Assembly (NCBI GenBank): GCA_964607575.1
Contig: CAZSLS010000009.1
Location: 8,275 to 72,274 of the forward strand
Reading direction: 5' to 3'
Source: BS750m-G57 sp964607575
Lineage (GTDB): Bacteria > Planctomycetota > Phycisphaerae > SM23-33
Length of the DNA stretch: 64,000 nt
In this document: one piece after another, positions 1-9,039 of the stretch
Numbering within the stretch: the first letter of the stretch is position 1
How the letters are laid out: each line of letters opens with the position of its first letter
Notes under the pieces: model-generated
Told to the model about the DNA's origin: nothing
Database searches by the model: none
The model's input: the letters and a program-made list of their open reading frames with translations, nothing else
Position numbers and translations under genes: made by a program

Positions 1-1
1 C

Positions 2-1405
2 AACTACCCGCTGCCTCACTCGGCCTTTACCAAAGGCTTGCAGCCGGAACAATATGGACAGAATAAATTGGGCAACGGACGCCACGCGCGCCCGGACGTG
101 GAAATCTCGTTCCGCGCCGTCCCCGACTCCAAGAAATACACCGCCACCGCCGTCGGACACCACCAGGGATTCTCCGGAAGCCTGGTGATGGTGGACCCCC
201 GCATACCCGACGACGGAAAAATGGCACAGGCCAAGAGAATCACACCGGAGTACTTCTTCCCCGAAGTCGAGCCTAACGCCCCGCACGCGTACGGTACCGC
301 CTGGCCGCTCAGTGAGGATTTCTACCTGTGCAATTTCAATACCGGTCTCTATCTCCTCGACCGGTTCGGAAACAGGGTGGTTATCCACGATCCCGGCGAT
401 CGGCGTTTTCGCGTGAGAGATGCCTTCCCGCTGCGGGCGCGGAAAGCACCGCCGCAGATGCCCGTAAAAACGTGGCAGGGAAAACGCGGTACGCGGAGCG
501 ATCATTACCGCGCCACTATCAGGGTGATGAACTGCTACATAGGCGACATGCCGCTTCCGAAGAATATCAAGGTCAAGTCGATGCGTATCATCCAGCTTCT
601 TCCCCAGTTGCTCACGCGTATCAATGGCCGCAACATAAAACTCATATCTTTTGCAGATGAATCCCTTGGCCGCATTCCGCTCGGGATCGTCCCGGTGGAA
701 GATGACGGCAGCGTCTACTGCGAGGCTCCAGTGGGAAAAGCGATATATTTCCAGCTCCTGGACGCCAATGGTATGGCCGTTCAATCAATGAGATCGGCCA
801 CATACGTGCATGCCGGGGAACAGATGAACTGTATCGGCTGTCACGAGAGCAAATGGGCGGCTGTGGCGCCCACGCCCCGTCCCAAGGCGTTCGAAAGAGC
901 ACCATCGAAGCTTATCCAGGAAGTCAGCAGCGGCGCTATCCCCTTCAGTTACTACAAGCTCGTCAAAGAGCCTGTTTTCGACAAGAAGTGCGTGCCCTGC
1001 CACACCAAGATGCGCCCCAAACACCCCAAGGCGCCCGACATGAGCTACAAGTCCCTGGCGACGAACAAGTACGCCTTCGGCCTGCCCGGTGAAATAGGAA
1101 TGAGGATGCTGGGCACGGGCGGTTCGAGGACCACCCCGGGGCGATTCGGCGCGCACGCGTCAGGACTCATGAAGATACTCAAAACCGCCAAACAGCATAA
1201 GGACCTCAAGCTGACGAAGGACCAGTGGCAGCGGATTACCATGTGGCTGGATCTTAACAGCAACGAAATCTGTTGGATCAGCGACGATAAGGAACCAATA
1301 GCCGCCCAAAAGCGAGGCGAAAGCATCTGGCCGCCAGTCGATATGGATCGAAAGAATCCGACAGGAGTAGAAAAGGGCTATCCACTCCAAGGCCGGCAAC
1401 GCTGA
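2..1405 (+). CDS. Hydrazine synthase alpha-like / di-haem cytochrome c protein, 5' truncated by window edge
   Basis: The frame is open from base 2, so the true start lies before the window; the TTG at 38 is internal. What remains is the C-terminal part of a secreted protein. It holds two CxxCH haem-c motifs, CIGCH (near 835) and CVPCH (near 995), behind a propeller-like region (FYLCNFNTGLYLLD) and the sandwich-like segment IPLGIVPVEDDGSVYCEAP. The same plan is seen in the full-length paralogue at 6529-8880, where the matching blocks are GLYLLRDNGKK, VEDDGSANFTVPAGRAIYF and CIGCHE. Families annotated 'HZS alpha' are common in planctomycetes that do not make hydrazine, so the name says nothing about anammox. 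Likely a periplasmic electron-transfer or oxidative protein; substrate unknown. Confidence 0.8.
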   Translation, partial: NYPLPHSAFTKGLQPEQYGQNKLGNGRHARPDVEISFRAVPDSKKYTATAVGHHQGFSGSLVMVDPRIPDDGKMAQAKRITPEYFFPEVEPNAPHAYGTAWPLSEDFYLCNFNTGLYLLDRFGNRVVIHDPGDRRFRVRDAFPLRARKAPPQMPVKTWQGKRGTRSDHYRATIRVMNCYIGDMPLPKNIKVKSMRIIQLLPQLLTRINGRNIKLISFADESLGRIPLGIVPVEDDGSVYCEAPVGKAIYFQLLDANGMAVQSMRSATYVHAGEQMNCIGCHESKWAAVAPTPRPKAFERAPSKLIQEVSSGAIPFSYYKLVKEPVFDKKCVPCHTKMRPKHPKAPDMSYKSLATNKYAFGLPGEIGMRMLGTGGSRTTPGRFGAHASGLMKILKTAKQHKDLKLTKDQWQRITMWLDLNSNEICWISDDKEPIAAQKRGESIWPPVDMDRKNPTGVEKGYPLQGRQR

Positions 1406-1506
1406 AAGAAGACATCCGCCGGGAAACAGAACGCCGGCGATTAACATTCGGGACTATGAGAGTACGAACAACTATTCCTTTGCCCATTTGTGGAGCCGGA
1501 AAACTC

Positions 1507-3774
1507 ATGATCAAGAAAACTCGCCTCTTTTGTTCTTTCCTGTTGGTCTATTCAACAATCGCGTGCATTTCACTTGCGGCTGAGGGCGGCGGTCCCAAGA
1601 GCCCGGCGAGCAGTCCTGAGGACCGCATGAAGTCGTGGCGGCAGCATGTGAAACTGAAAGATGACTCGATCTTCAAGGATGTGAAGTGGACGGCGGTCGG
1701 TCCAAGGATACAGGGAGGAAAGATCGAGAGCATATGGTCTGTCAAGAAACGGAAATCCACCATCTACGCCGGGATCGGATCGGGCAACCTGTGGAAAACC
1801 GTGAACAACGGTACGACGTGGAAACCGGTTTTTGAAAACGAGTCTACATTCTCGGTGTCCGTAGTGACGGTGTGCGACAAGGACCCGAATCTGGTCTGGG
1901 TGGGAACCGGCGAACCGCACATGGCCCGCAGTTCGTTCGCCGGAACGGGCGTGTTCAAATCCGTCGACGGCGCCAAGACATGGAAACATATGGGACTCAC
2001 CGACACGCAGCATATCGGAAGGGTCCTGATAGACCCCAAGGACTCCAACGTGGTATACGTCGCGGCGCTGGGACGCCAATACACGTACAACAAGCAGCGC
2101 GGTTTGTTCAAGACCACTGACGGAGGAAAGACCTGGAACAAGTCGCTCTACATCTCCGAGAAGATCGGCGTTGTGGAGGTGGCGATGGATCCTTCGGACA
2201 ACAAGACGCTTTACGCCATCGCCTGGGAGCGCGACAGGAAGGCCTGGAACAATGTCGACTCCGGGCCAGGAAGCGGGCTCTACAAGACAACCGACGCGGG
2301 CAAGACCTGGAAACGGATTACCAAAGGGCTTCCCAGCGGAAAAAACGCCGGGAGGATGTGCATCGCCGTCGCGCCGTCCAATCCAAAAGTACTCTACATC
2401 ATCGCTGCCTTCAAGGGCGGAAAAGTCTATCGCTCCGACGACAAGGGCGAAAGCTGGCGCCGGACGCACGAGGGAAATGTACCGACCGGGATCGGTTATG
2501 ATTTTTGCCTTATCCGAGTCATGCCCGACAATGAAAACGAGATTTTCGTGCCCGGTTTTAACCTGATCTATTCATCCGACGCGGGCAAGACCTTTACCAG
2601 CAGGTCCGAGCAAGTAATTCCCATGCTCTCGTACAAGCCCCGCCGAGCGACTCCCCATTGCGACAATCACGACATGTTCATCGATCCCGACGATCCGGAC
2701 AGGGTCATGCTGGGCACTGACGGAGGATTGTACATATCGCACGACCGCGCCAAGACGTGGCTGCACGTGAACACCATTCCCATCGCCGAGTTCTACGCGA
2801 TCTCGGTGGATATGGCCAAGCCGTACAGAATATGGGGAGGCACGCAGGATAACGGAGCACTTGGCGGGGAGGCCAGGCCCATGAACCCCGGTATGGAGCA
2901 CTGGAAGTGGTTCGACTGGGGAGACCAGTACGTCACCAGGATCGACCCGAACGATCTGGACGTGATGTACTACGAGGGCATGTTCGGCGGGATGGGGCGA
3001 AGGAACATGAAGACCGGAAAAGGGCGCGGTATCAGGCCCGGACCGGCGCCGAAAGGCGAGAGACTGCGATTCAACTGGATAACTCCCTACATACTGTCGC
3101 CCCACAACTCCAAAACGCTTTACGCCGGTGCCAACTACGTTTTCAAGAGTGAAACCAGAGGCGACAAATGGACCCGCATAAGCCCCGACCTGTCGACGAA
3201 GCCGGGCCCGGAAAAGCGAGGCAACGTTCCCTACGGAACGATAACCGACATCTCCGAATCACCGCTGAAAAAGGGACTGCTCTACGCCGGAACCGACGAC
3301 GGGCAGGTCCACGTTACAAAGGATGACGGAGCGACCTGGACGAAGATCAACAAGTCCCTGCCCGACAAATGGGTGACCCGTCTCGTCGCGTCGAAATACG
3401 TAGAGGGCGAGGTGTTCTGCTCGCTGACGGGATATCGTGAGGACGACTTTGAAACGTATCTCTACATGTCGACCGATTATGGAAAGACATGGAAGTCCAT
3501 CGCGGGCAACCTGCCTGCGGAATCGGTCAATGTGATACGCGAAGATCCTTTCGACAAGGACATCCTGTACGTGGGCACTGAACTGGGAGCCTACTGCTCC
3601 ATAGACCGGGGCAAGACGTGGGTTTCGCTTTGCAACCACCTTCCGACCTGTGCGGTACACGACATCGCGGTTCATCCCAGAGACGGAGATCTGGTGATCG
3701 GCACGCATGGAAGAAGCGCCTTTGTTCTGGATACGAAACCGCTCAAAAAGATAAAACAGGAAAGCACAAAATAG
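1507..3774 (+). CDS. Secreted VPS10/sortilin-type Asp-box beta-propeller protein
   Basis: An exported protein of about 755 residues. I prefer the ATG at 1507 over 1456 because it opens straight into a signal peptide (MIKKTRLFCSFLLVYST...SLA) and has GGAG about 10 bases upstream. Roughly ten Asp-box (BNR) motifs of the form S/T-x-D-x-G-x-T-W run along the chain, for example KTTDGGKTW, KTTDAGKTW, RSDDKGESW, VTKDDGATW and STDYGKTW. Each marks one propeller blade, as in the VPS10/sortilin domain and photosystem assembly factor YCF48. No catalytic residues of a sialidase are evident. Such proteins are greatly expanded in planctomycetes and probably bind ligands or carbohydrates outside the cytoplasmic membrane. 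It may be co-transcribed with the upstream cytochrome gene and the PepSY gene 11 bases downstream. Confidence 0.85.
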   Translation: MIKKTRLFCSFLLVYSTIACISLAAEGGGPKSPASSPEDRMKSWRQHVKLKDDSIFKDVKWTAVGPRIQGGKIESIWSVKKRKSTIYAGIGSGNLWKTVNNGTTWKPVFENESTFSVSVVTVCDKDPNLVWVGTGEPHMARSSFAGTGVFKSVDGAKTWKHMGLTDTQHIGRVLIDPKDSNVVYVAALGRQYTYNKQRGLFKTTDGGKTWNKSLYISEKIGVVEVAMDPSDNKTLYAIAWERDRKAWNNVDSGPGSGLYKTTDAGKTWKRITKGLPSGKNAGRMCIAVAPSNPKVLYIIAAFKGGKVYRSDDKGESWRRTHEGNVPTGIGYDFCLIRVMPDNENEIFVPGFNLIYSSDAGKTFTSRSEQVIPMLSYKPRRATPHCDNHDMFIDPDDPDRVMLGTDGGLYISHDRAKTWLHVNTIPIAEFYAISVDMAKPYRIWGGTQDNGALGGEARPMNPGMEHWKWFDWGDQYVTRIDPNDLDVMYYEGMFGGMGRRNMKTGKGRGIRPGPAPKGERLRFNWITPYILSPHNSKTLYAGANYVFKSETRGDKWTRISPDLSTKPGPEKRGNVPYGTITDISESPLKKGLLYAGTDDGQVHVTKDDGATWTKINKSLPDKWVTRLVASKYVEGEVFCSLTGYREDDFETYLYMSTDYGKTWKSIAGNLPAESVNVIREDPFDKDILYVGTELGAYCSIDRGKTWVSLCNHLPTCAVHDIAVHPRDGDLVIGTHGRSAFVLDTKPLKKIKQESTK

Positions 3775-3785
3775 CGCAGCGGATT

Positions 3786-4313
3786 ATGAAACTCTCCAAA
3801 CTAAGCCGTAACCTGCATCGGTGGGGGTCGATCCTCGCCCTGGCGCCGATGATGATCATCATCATTTCGGGCGTTGTTCTGCAATTGAAAAAGGAATCGG
3901 CGTATATTCAACCGCCGACCCAACGCGGGACCAGTACGCAGCTTTCGATCGGCTTCGATCGCATACTGGAAATCGCAAAGACAGTTCCCCAGGCCAAGAT
4001 CGAGTCCTGGGATGACATCGATCGCCTCGACGTTCGCCCGGGCAAGGGCATGGTAAAGGTCCGGGGCAAAAACGGCTGGGAGATACAGATCGACACGCAA
4101 ACCGCTGAGGTCCTGCAGGTGGCCGTCCGCCGTTCCGATCTGATCGAGAGCATTCACGATGGCAGCTACTTCCACGACAGCTTCAAACTCTGGGTGTTCC
4201 TTCCAGCCGGTTTGCTCCTGGCGGTTCTCGTGATCACAGGATTCCATCTCTTCATCTTGCCGGATCTCGCCAAGTGGAGGCGTCGCCGGAAAAAACCGGA
4301 TCCGAGCAACTGA
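3786..4313 (+). CDS. PepSY-associated transmembrane protein
   Basis: A small membrane protein of 175 residues. It starts at the ATG at 3786, 11 bases after the propeller gene; a longer reading from 3618 would overlap that gene and encodes only out-of-frame text. Layout: a basic N-terminus with the LHRW motif typical of PepSY-associated TM proteins, a first membrane helix (ILALAPMMIIIISGVVLQL), an external PepSY-like domain of about 90 residues (QAKIESWDDIDRLDVRPGKGMVKVRGKNGWEIQID is its strand-rich core), a second helix (WVFLPAGLLLAVLVITGFHLFIL) and an Arg/Lys-rich tail. Relatives are found with iron or cytochrome reductases or with exported redox proteins, which fits the haem-c neighbour. 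Function not known. Confidence 0.8.
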   Translation: MKLSKLSRNLHRWGSILALAPMMIIIISGVVLQLKKESAYIQPPTQRGTSTQLSIGFDRILEIAKTVPQAKIESWDDIDRLDVRPGKGMVKVRGKNGWEIQIDTQTAEVLQVAVRRSDLIESIHDGSYFHDSFKLWVFLPAGLLLAVLVITGFHLFILPDLAKWRRRRKKPDPSN

Positions 4314-4334
4314 CCGGCGACAAAGCAGCCATTC

Positions 4335-5450
4335 ATGACAGACCAGAGCGACAACCAGCCCGTCGGCGGCGGAAAGCCCCGTCGCCGACAGCGATATCCG
4401 GGCAGTCACCCCCGTCGTTTCGAGCAGCGCTACAAGGAACTCGCCGGAGACGCCGAGACTCTCCAGCACGTTCGCGGGCGTCGTCGCACGCCGGCAGGGA
4501 CGCACGTACCGGTGCTGCTGGACGAGGTGATCGACGCCTTGGCGCCCCGCCCCGGGCAGGTCGTCGCCGACTGTACGCTGGGCTATGGCGCCCATGCGGT
4601 CGCCCTGGCCAGGGCGGTCCAGCCCGACGGGAGGGTCATCGGCTTTGACGTCGACGCGGGGGAACTGGAGCGAACCAGGATGCGGACCGAAGCCCTGGGC
4701 CTGCCCATCAGCGTTCACCACTCCAATTTCGCAGGTATCGCCAAGGTGATGGCCCGGGAGCACCTGGATGGATACGACATCATCTTCGCCGATCTCGGTG
4801 TCTCCAGCATGCAGATTGACGACCCGTCCCGCGGGATGAGTTACAAGCATGACGACGCCCCGTTGGACATGCGAATGGACCCCCGCCGCCGGCGAACCGC
4901 AGCCGACCTGCTGATGTCTCTCAGTCAGGGCGAACTGTCCCGAGCCCTGTGGGAACTGGCCGACGAGCCGGACCACGAGCCAATCGCAAAGCGAATCGTC
5001 AACCAGCGACAGGTAGCGCCCATCGCCACCACGGGCCAGCTCAAGGAACTGATCTTCGCCGTCCTGGGTACGACCGAGAAGGTCTGGAAGAAGCATGCCC
5101 CCCACGCCGGCGCCCACCCGGCGATGCGGACCTTCCAGGCCCTGCGGATCCTGGTCAACGACGAACTCTCGGCGATAAGGCAACTGCTGCGCCTGGGACC
5201 CCAATGCCTGCGCCCCGGCGGACGGATAGGTATTATCAGCTTCCACAGCGGGGAAGACCGCCTGGTCAAGAAGGCCTTCCGCGACGGTTGTCGCCAGGGA
5301 ATCTACGAGGCCTGCAACCGCAGAGTCATCCGCCCGGGGGGTCGGGAAGTCCACCACAACCCCCGCAGCAGCTCAGCCAAGTTCCGCTGGGCCCGCGTCG
5401 GACTAACGCTGAATCCAAGTGCGCCGCTCGATCAACCAGAGGAAGAGTAA
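4335..5450 (+). CDS. rsmH: 16S rRNA (cytosine(1402)-N(4))-methyltransferase RsmH
   Basis: Cytoplasmic SAM-dependent methyltransferase acting on N4 of C1402 in 16S rRNA (family knowledge). The RsmH signatures are clear: HVPVLLDEVIDAL at the domain start, the SAM loop DCTLGYGAHA, IIFADLGVSSMQID, the GMSYKHDDAPLDMRMD block, AMRTFQALRILVNDEL and the final IISFHSGEDRLVKKAF. At 371 residues it is longer than usual (about 310) because of a basic, Arg-rich extension of about 57 residues before HVPVLLDEV. The gene is not beside mraZ, ftsL or ftsI as in the classical division/cell-wall cluster. It starts 21 bases after the PepSY gene and could be read with it. Confidence 0.95.
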   Translation: MTDQSDNQPVGGGKPRRRQRYPGSHPRRFEQRYKELAGDAETLQHVRGRRRTPAGTHVPVLLDEVIDALAPRPGQVVADCTLGYGAHAVALARAVQPDGRVIGFDVDAGELERTRMRTEALGLPISVHHSNFAGIAKVMAREHLDGYDIIFADLGVSSMQIDDPSRGMSYKHDDAPLDMRMDPRRRRTAADLLMSLSQGELSRALWELADEPDHEPIAKRIVNQRQVAPIATTGQLKELIFAVLGTTEKVWKKHAPHAGAHPAMRTFQALRILVNDELSAIRQLLRLGPQCLRPGGRIGIISFHSGEDRLVKKAFRDGCRQGIYEACNRRVIRPGGREVHHNPRSSSAKFRWARVGLTLNPSAPLDQPEEE

Positions 5451-5516
5451 GGGGCTCCGGGACGCCATTGGCGGAGCGCGGGGCGATGCACCAGCACCCC
5501 CGATGTCAAATACCCA

Positions 5517-5545
5517 TTTCTTGGATCTTCAGCTCAGTCTATAAT
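5517..5545 (+). promoter_or_regulatory. Possible sigma-70 promoter for the spermidine-synthase-like gene
   Basis: A perfect TATAAT lies at 5540-5545, 64 bases before the ATG at 5609. A weak -35 (TTTCTT, 5517-5522) stands 17 bases upstream. The interval sits in the gap after rsmH and has no other reading. Confidence 0.4.
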
Positions 5546-5608
5546 ACATTCAAGATTGTAACAGCCGATGGGAATTCGACATCCCGTGCCACCCAAAGGA
5601 AACGAACC

Positions 5609-6514
5609 ATGATCAACCGCACCCGCATTTACGCTGGACTGGCCGGCTGCCTCGTCTGCGTCGCAGTCGGGGTCGCCGTGCCCCGCGAAAAGGTGCTGTT
5701 CGAGGGTAGATCCGAATTCAACCGCCTGGTCAGGGTTGTCGAAGACGGCGAAGGTCTGCGTACGCTGATCTTCGACAACAATGGCGACCGGCAAAGCACC
5801 GTCAAACTCGGCGATCCCGATCGGCTCGTGCTGCGATACACCCGCGTCATGCCCGTTGCGCTGGCCGTCGTCGAGAAACCCAAACGCATTTTGATCGTCG
5901 GACTGGGCGGCGGCTCGATTCCGAATTTCCTGCACAAACATTATCCCGATACGCACATCGATGTCGTCGATATCGATCCGGTGGTGGTCAAGGTGGCCAA
6001 GAAATACTTCGACTTCCGCGAGGACAAGACGCTGCGTGTCCACGTAGCCGACGGGCGCGCCTTCATCGAGAAATGCAAAAAACCGTACGACATCATTTTC
6101 CTGGACGCCTATGGTGCCGACGACATCCCCTACGCCCTGGCGACACGCGAATTCCTACAGGGCGTGCGAAAGGCCGTCACCCCCAAGGGCGCAGTGGTCA
6201 CCAATCTGATGACTCGCTCTTCGAACCGCCTTTACGACTCGATGATCCGCACCTACATCGATGTTTTCGATGAGGTGCATGTGGTGGATATTCGAAGCGC
6301 AGGCAACGTAGTCCTCCTCGCCCTGCCCCACCAGCCGAAACTGACCAGGGACACCCTCGCACGCCAAGCGAGCAAGCTGGCTCGCAAGAAACAGTTTACG
6401 TTCAAATTGGGCCGAATGGTGAAATACGGTTTCCGCCCGCCGGACGAAAGAGAGAAATCCGCCCCGATCCTGTTGGATAAAAAGAAGAAACCCTCGAACT
6501 CCGGCAAGGACTAG
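5609..6514 (+). CDS. Spermidine-synthase-like SAM-binding protein with N-terminal export/anchor segment
   Basis: 301 residues, starting at the ATG at 5609 with AAAGGA 8 bases upstream; longer in-frame readings run back into rsmH. The Rossmann fold of the spermidine synthase family is plain: ILIVGLGGGSIPNFL (SAM-type glycine loop), VDIDPVVVKVAKKYF (acidic end of strand 2), VHVADGRAF, and DIIFLDAYGADDIPY where the polyamine synthases keep their catalytic Asp. The first 23 residues (YAGLAGCLVCVAVGVAV) look like a signal peptide or single anchor, which a cytosolic polyamine synthase would not need. Stand-alone versions of this family in planctomycetes have no proven activity, so aminopropyl transfer is only possible. 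Confidence 0.8.
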   Translation: MINRTRIYAGLAGCLVCVAVGVAVPREKVLFEGRSEFNRLVRVVEDGEGLRTLIFDNNGDRQSTVKLGDPDRLVLRYTRVMPVALAVVEKPKRILIVGLGGGSIPNFLHKHYPDTHIDVVDIDPVVVKVAKKYFDFREDKTLRVHVADGRAFIEKCKKPYDIIFLDAYGADDIPYALATREFLQGVRKAVTPKGAVVTNLMTRSSNRLYDSMIRTYIDVFDEVHVVDIRSAGNVVLLALPHQPKLTRDTLARQASKLARKKQFTFKLGRMVKYGFRPPDEREKSAPILLDKKKKPSNSGKD

Positions 6515-6528
6515 CCCTCAGGAGCAGA

Positions 6529-8880
6529 TCATCTTTCCTTCTCGGGGGTGGGGCTGGTCGGGGCGCCAACCTGATCGAAGGTCACGTCAATTCGGTAGTT
6601 TGCGTGCTTCTTGTATCTAATGTTCCTGCGGCCCCAATATGAACCGTAGTATTGGCAGTTAGTGTCCACCCAGCGGGCGACTTTGGCCTTTTCCGCAGCG
6701 GTGAGTTTGGGCGAGCAACTGGCTGCAAGCTTGGCTGCGCGTGTCTTCTGGGCGGCTTTCAAATTCCAGACCTTCAAGCCCAGCATTTTTAATAGTACGC
6801 TCTGGTTGCCGAAGAGCGTGTGGGCCTGGCGGTATTTCGCATCCGTGCCAAGTTCATCGATATGCAGGCCGATAAGACGGCCCCCGGCGTGTCTTTCCTT
6901 CGGCGTCTTGACCAGGGCTTCGTAGGACACGCTGAAATGAGTGGTCTCGGTTCGGCGGAGATCCAGTCCGCCGGCGAGTTTTGAACCGTGGCAGGAGATG
7001 CAATGCTTGTCCCATATCGGTTGAACGATGTCGTTATAGCTCAGGACAATTTTCCCGGTCGATTCTCCAGGCTGTGGTCGTTTGGAGATATCTTCCGGAC
7101 CGCGCCTGAAGGCGATGGGGTTTGGCTTGGGGGGAGGAGATTCGTTAGGCGTTTCATGGCACCCGATACAGCTCGCGACTTCTCCGGGCATGTAGTTAAC
7201 ATACGTGCGCTCGCTCTGAATCATCCGGTATTCGGCGTCCAGCGCCTGAAAATATATGGCGCGCCCAGCCGGGACGGTGAAATTGGCGGATCCGTCGTCT
7301 TCAACCTTCGCAATCCCCCACTGTGCGGCCACCCAGAGATGCGTGCGTAGAGAAATCGCCGCGTGCTGCTGATGGGCGGTGTCATAGGTCGCAGCATGCG
7401 GATACCCCTTACGCCGCGCCGCCCAGGGACGCGGGACCTGTTCCATGATCCTCAAGTATTTGATCGTGCCGGGCTCAGTGTTTTCCATACCGTGATATAC
7501 ATTCATCACCAGGCACTGGGCCTTGCCTTTGGCCGCAAGGGCTTTGTCGTGGTTGGCGGTGGGGACCTTGGGCACTTTGCGGCGTTTCAGAGGGACCGGC
7601 TGCCAACAGGATGTCTTCTTCTCCTTATGGAACAATTGCTTCTTACCGTTATCCCTGAGCAGGTACAACCCCCAGGCGTTTTCCTTGGCCCAGTGAGTTC
7701 CCTTGGGCGTATATGACACCAAAAAGAGTTTCTCGGAAAGCGGATATGGATCCCGAAAGAAGGCGTTATGGCCAGGTCCGTCCTTGGAAGGCGGTCCAAA
7801 CTCAGGATCTATCCCCCAAACCGGCCAGGGGCATTCCTCAGTGATGTTGGTCTGGGCCTCGTCGGTGCGGATGTTCTTGTTTACATCGATTTTCATCACC
7901 GTGCCTATGGCGTTGTCCATATGGTAGGCGCCGAGGGCCACGTATTTGTTGATGGCTCCGGGGATAGGTCGGCCTTGAATAATAGTAAACGGTTTTTTGA
8001 TGTCGTTGCCGTAAACTTCCCGGCTGCGGCTGCCGTCGGGATACATTGACCAAAGACACTTGACGGTGGTGGCGCCCTTGTCCACATATTCCCAGCGGGA
8101 GTACAGGATTTCACCGGTGGGCAATACAACGGGAGTAAACAGGCTGACCATGTCGCGGCTTAGTCTTCGCATGGATTTGCCGTCGCCGTCCATCCGGTAC
8201 ATATTCGTGGTGGTGAAGATGTCCGGGCCGTCGCAGATCGTTGATATTTGGCAGCGGGTGGAGACAAATGCAATACCGCCATCGGGCAGATAACACGGGT
8301 GCATGTCGTCGGTGCCATGGTGATAGTCGTTGGATTCACCATGGTGGTAGGTGTCCCAGTTGCTGTCCCACAGCGTCCGTACTTTGTAGCGCTTCTGCAG
8401 CGAATCTTCATCCTTTGGGGGAAAAGTGAGTTGCCTGACCTTGCCGGTTTTGATAACCGCTTCGTAGATTCGATAGCCCTCCATGTGGTCGTCTTTGAAA
8501 TCGAACACGATTCTGCGGGCGTCGTAGGAAATGTCAAATCGATTGACAACTCCGGGCTTGGGCATGGGGATTTCCCGGACCGACCCGTCGTTGAGGTCGA
8601 GAATGCAGATACCGCCTCCAGGCTTAAACTCACTGTTGATGTGCTCGGTGTAATAATGGTTGGGATTCAGGGTGCGTCGACGGATAAACACTATCTTATC
8701 CGTTCCCATAGCGCCCTTGAGCTGGCTTCTTAGCTCCTCGCTGCTTCCGGCGGCGGATTTGTCCGATGGTCGCGTCGCAACATTCTTCTCGGCACTCGAG
8801 ACCGTGGTGGTGAAATGTATCGTCACTACAACGCCCGCCAGCAGTGTCCCCAATACGGTAGTTACAAGTACCTTGCGCAT
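6529..8880 (-). CDS. Hydrazine synthase alpha-like secreted di-haem protein with WD40/TolB-type propeller
   Basis: 783 residues, complete. It has a signal peptide (VLVTTVLGTLLAGVVVTIHF, cleavage near residue 30) and a TolB/PD40-type propeller over about residues 50-400; the HHGTDDMHPCYLPDGGIAFVSTR segment is typical of the family. A beta-sandwich follows (VEDDGSANFTVPAGRAIYFQALD), then two haem-c sites, CIGCH and CISCH, in the C-terminal quarter. The overall plan matches the truncated protein at 2-1405. This is the domain set Pfam calls HZS_alpha; outside anammox bacteria its reaction is unknown. Probably periplasmic. It points toward, and ends 14 bases from, the end of the convergent spermidine-synthase-like gene. 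Confidence 0.8.
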   Translation of the reverse strand: MRKVLVTTVLGTLLAGVVVTIHFTTTVSSAEKNVATRPSDKSAAGSSEELRSQLKGAMGTDKIVFIRRRTLNPNHYYTEHINSEFKPGGGICILDLNDGSVREIPMPKPGVVNRFDISYDARRIVFDFKDDHMEGYRIYEAVIKTGKVRQLTFPPKDEDSLQKRYKVRTLWDSNWDTYHHGESNDYHHGTDDMHPCYLPDGGIAFVSTRCQISTICDGPDIFTTTNMYRMDGDGKSMRRLSRDMVSLFTPVVLPTGEILYSRWEYVDKGATTVKCLWSMYPDGSRSREVYGNDIKKPFTIIQGRPIPGAINKYVALGAYHMDNAIGTVMKIDVNKNIRTDEAQTNITEECPWPVWGIDPEFGPPSKDGPGHNAFFRDPYPLSEKLFLVSYTPKGTHWAKENAWGLYLLRDNGKKQLFHKEKKTSCWQPVPLKRRKVPKVPTANHDKALAAKGKAQCLVMNVYHGMENTEPGTIKYLRIMEQVPRPWAARRKGYPHAATYDTAHQQHAAISLRTHLWVAAQWGIAKVEDDGSANFTVPAGRAIYFQALDAEYRMIQSERTYVNYMPGEVASCIGCHETPNESPPPKPNPIAFRRGPEDISKRPQPGESTGKIVLSYNDIVQPIWDKHCISCHGSKLAGGLDLRRTETTHFSVSYEALVKTPKERHAGGRLIGLHIDELGTDAKYRQAHTLFGNQSVLLKMLGLKVWNLKAAQKTRAAKLAASCSPKLTAAEKAKVARWVDTNCQYYGSYWGRRNIRYKKHANYRIDVTFDQVGAPTSPTPEKER

Positions 8881-9039
8881 GCTTCGCCTGCCTTACGGAC
8901 ACTTGTTAGTCGATATTTCCTGAACAACCTCTCTCCGCGTGTCCGGCGCGGGGGTCCGGATGTGATTGTATCCGATGTGGCTCGTTGGGCAAACTGAATC
9001 CAGGGTTCGGGCGGCAGTAGGGCCGGGGACCAGAGGTTA

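Noticed and set aside
38..40. TTG as start of the first gene
   Set aside because: The frame is open to base 2 and the paralogue shows hundreds of further N-terminal residues; it is an edge artefact.
2..8880. Anammox/hydrazine metabolism
   Set aside because: Only domain-level similarity to hydrazine synthase alpha; the beta and gamma subunits, hydrazine dehydrogenase and anammoxosome genes are not present, and the family is common in other planctomycetes.
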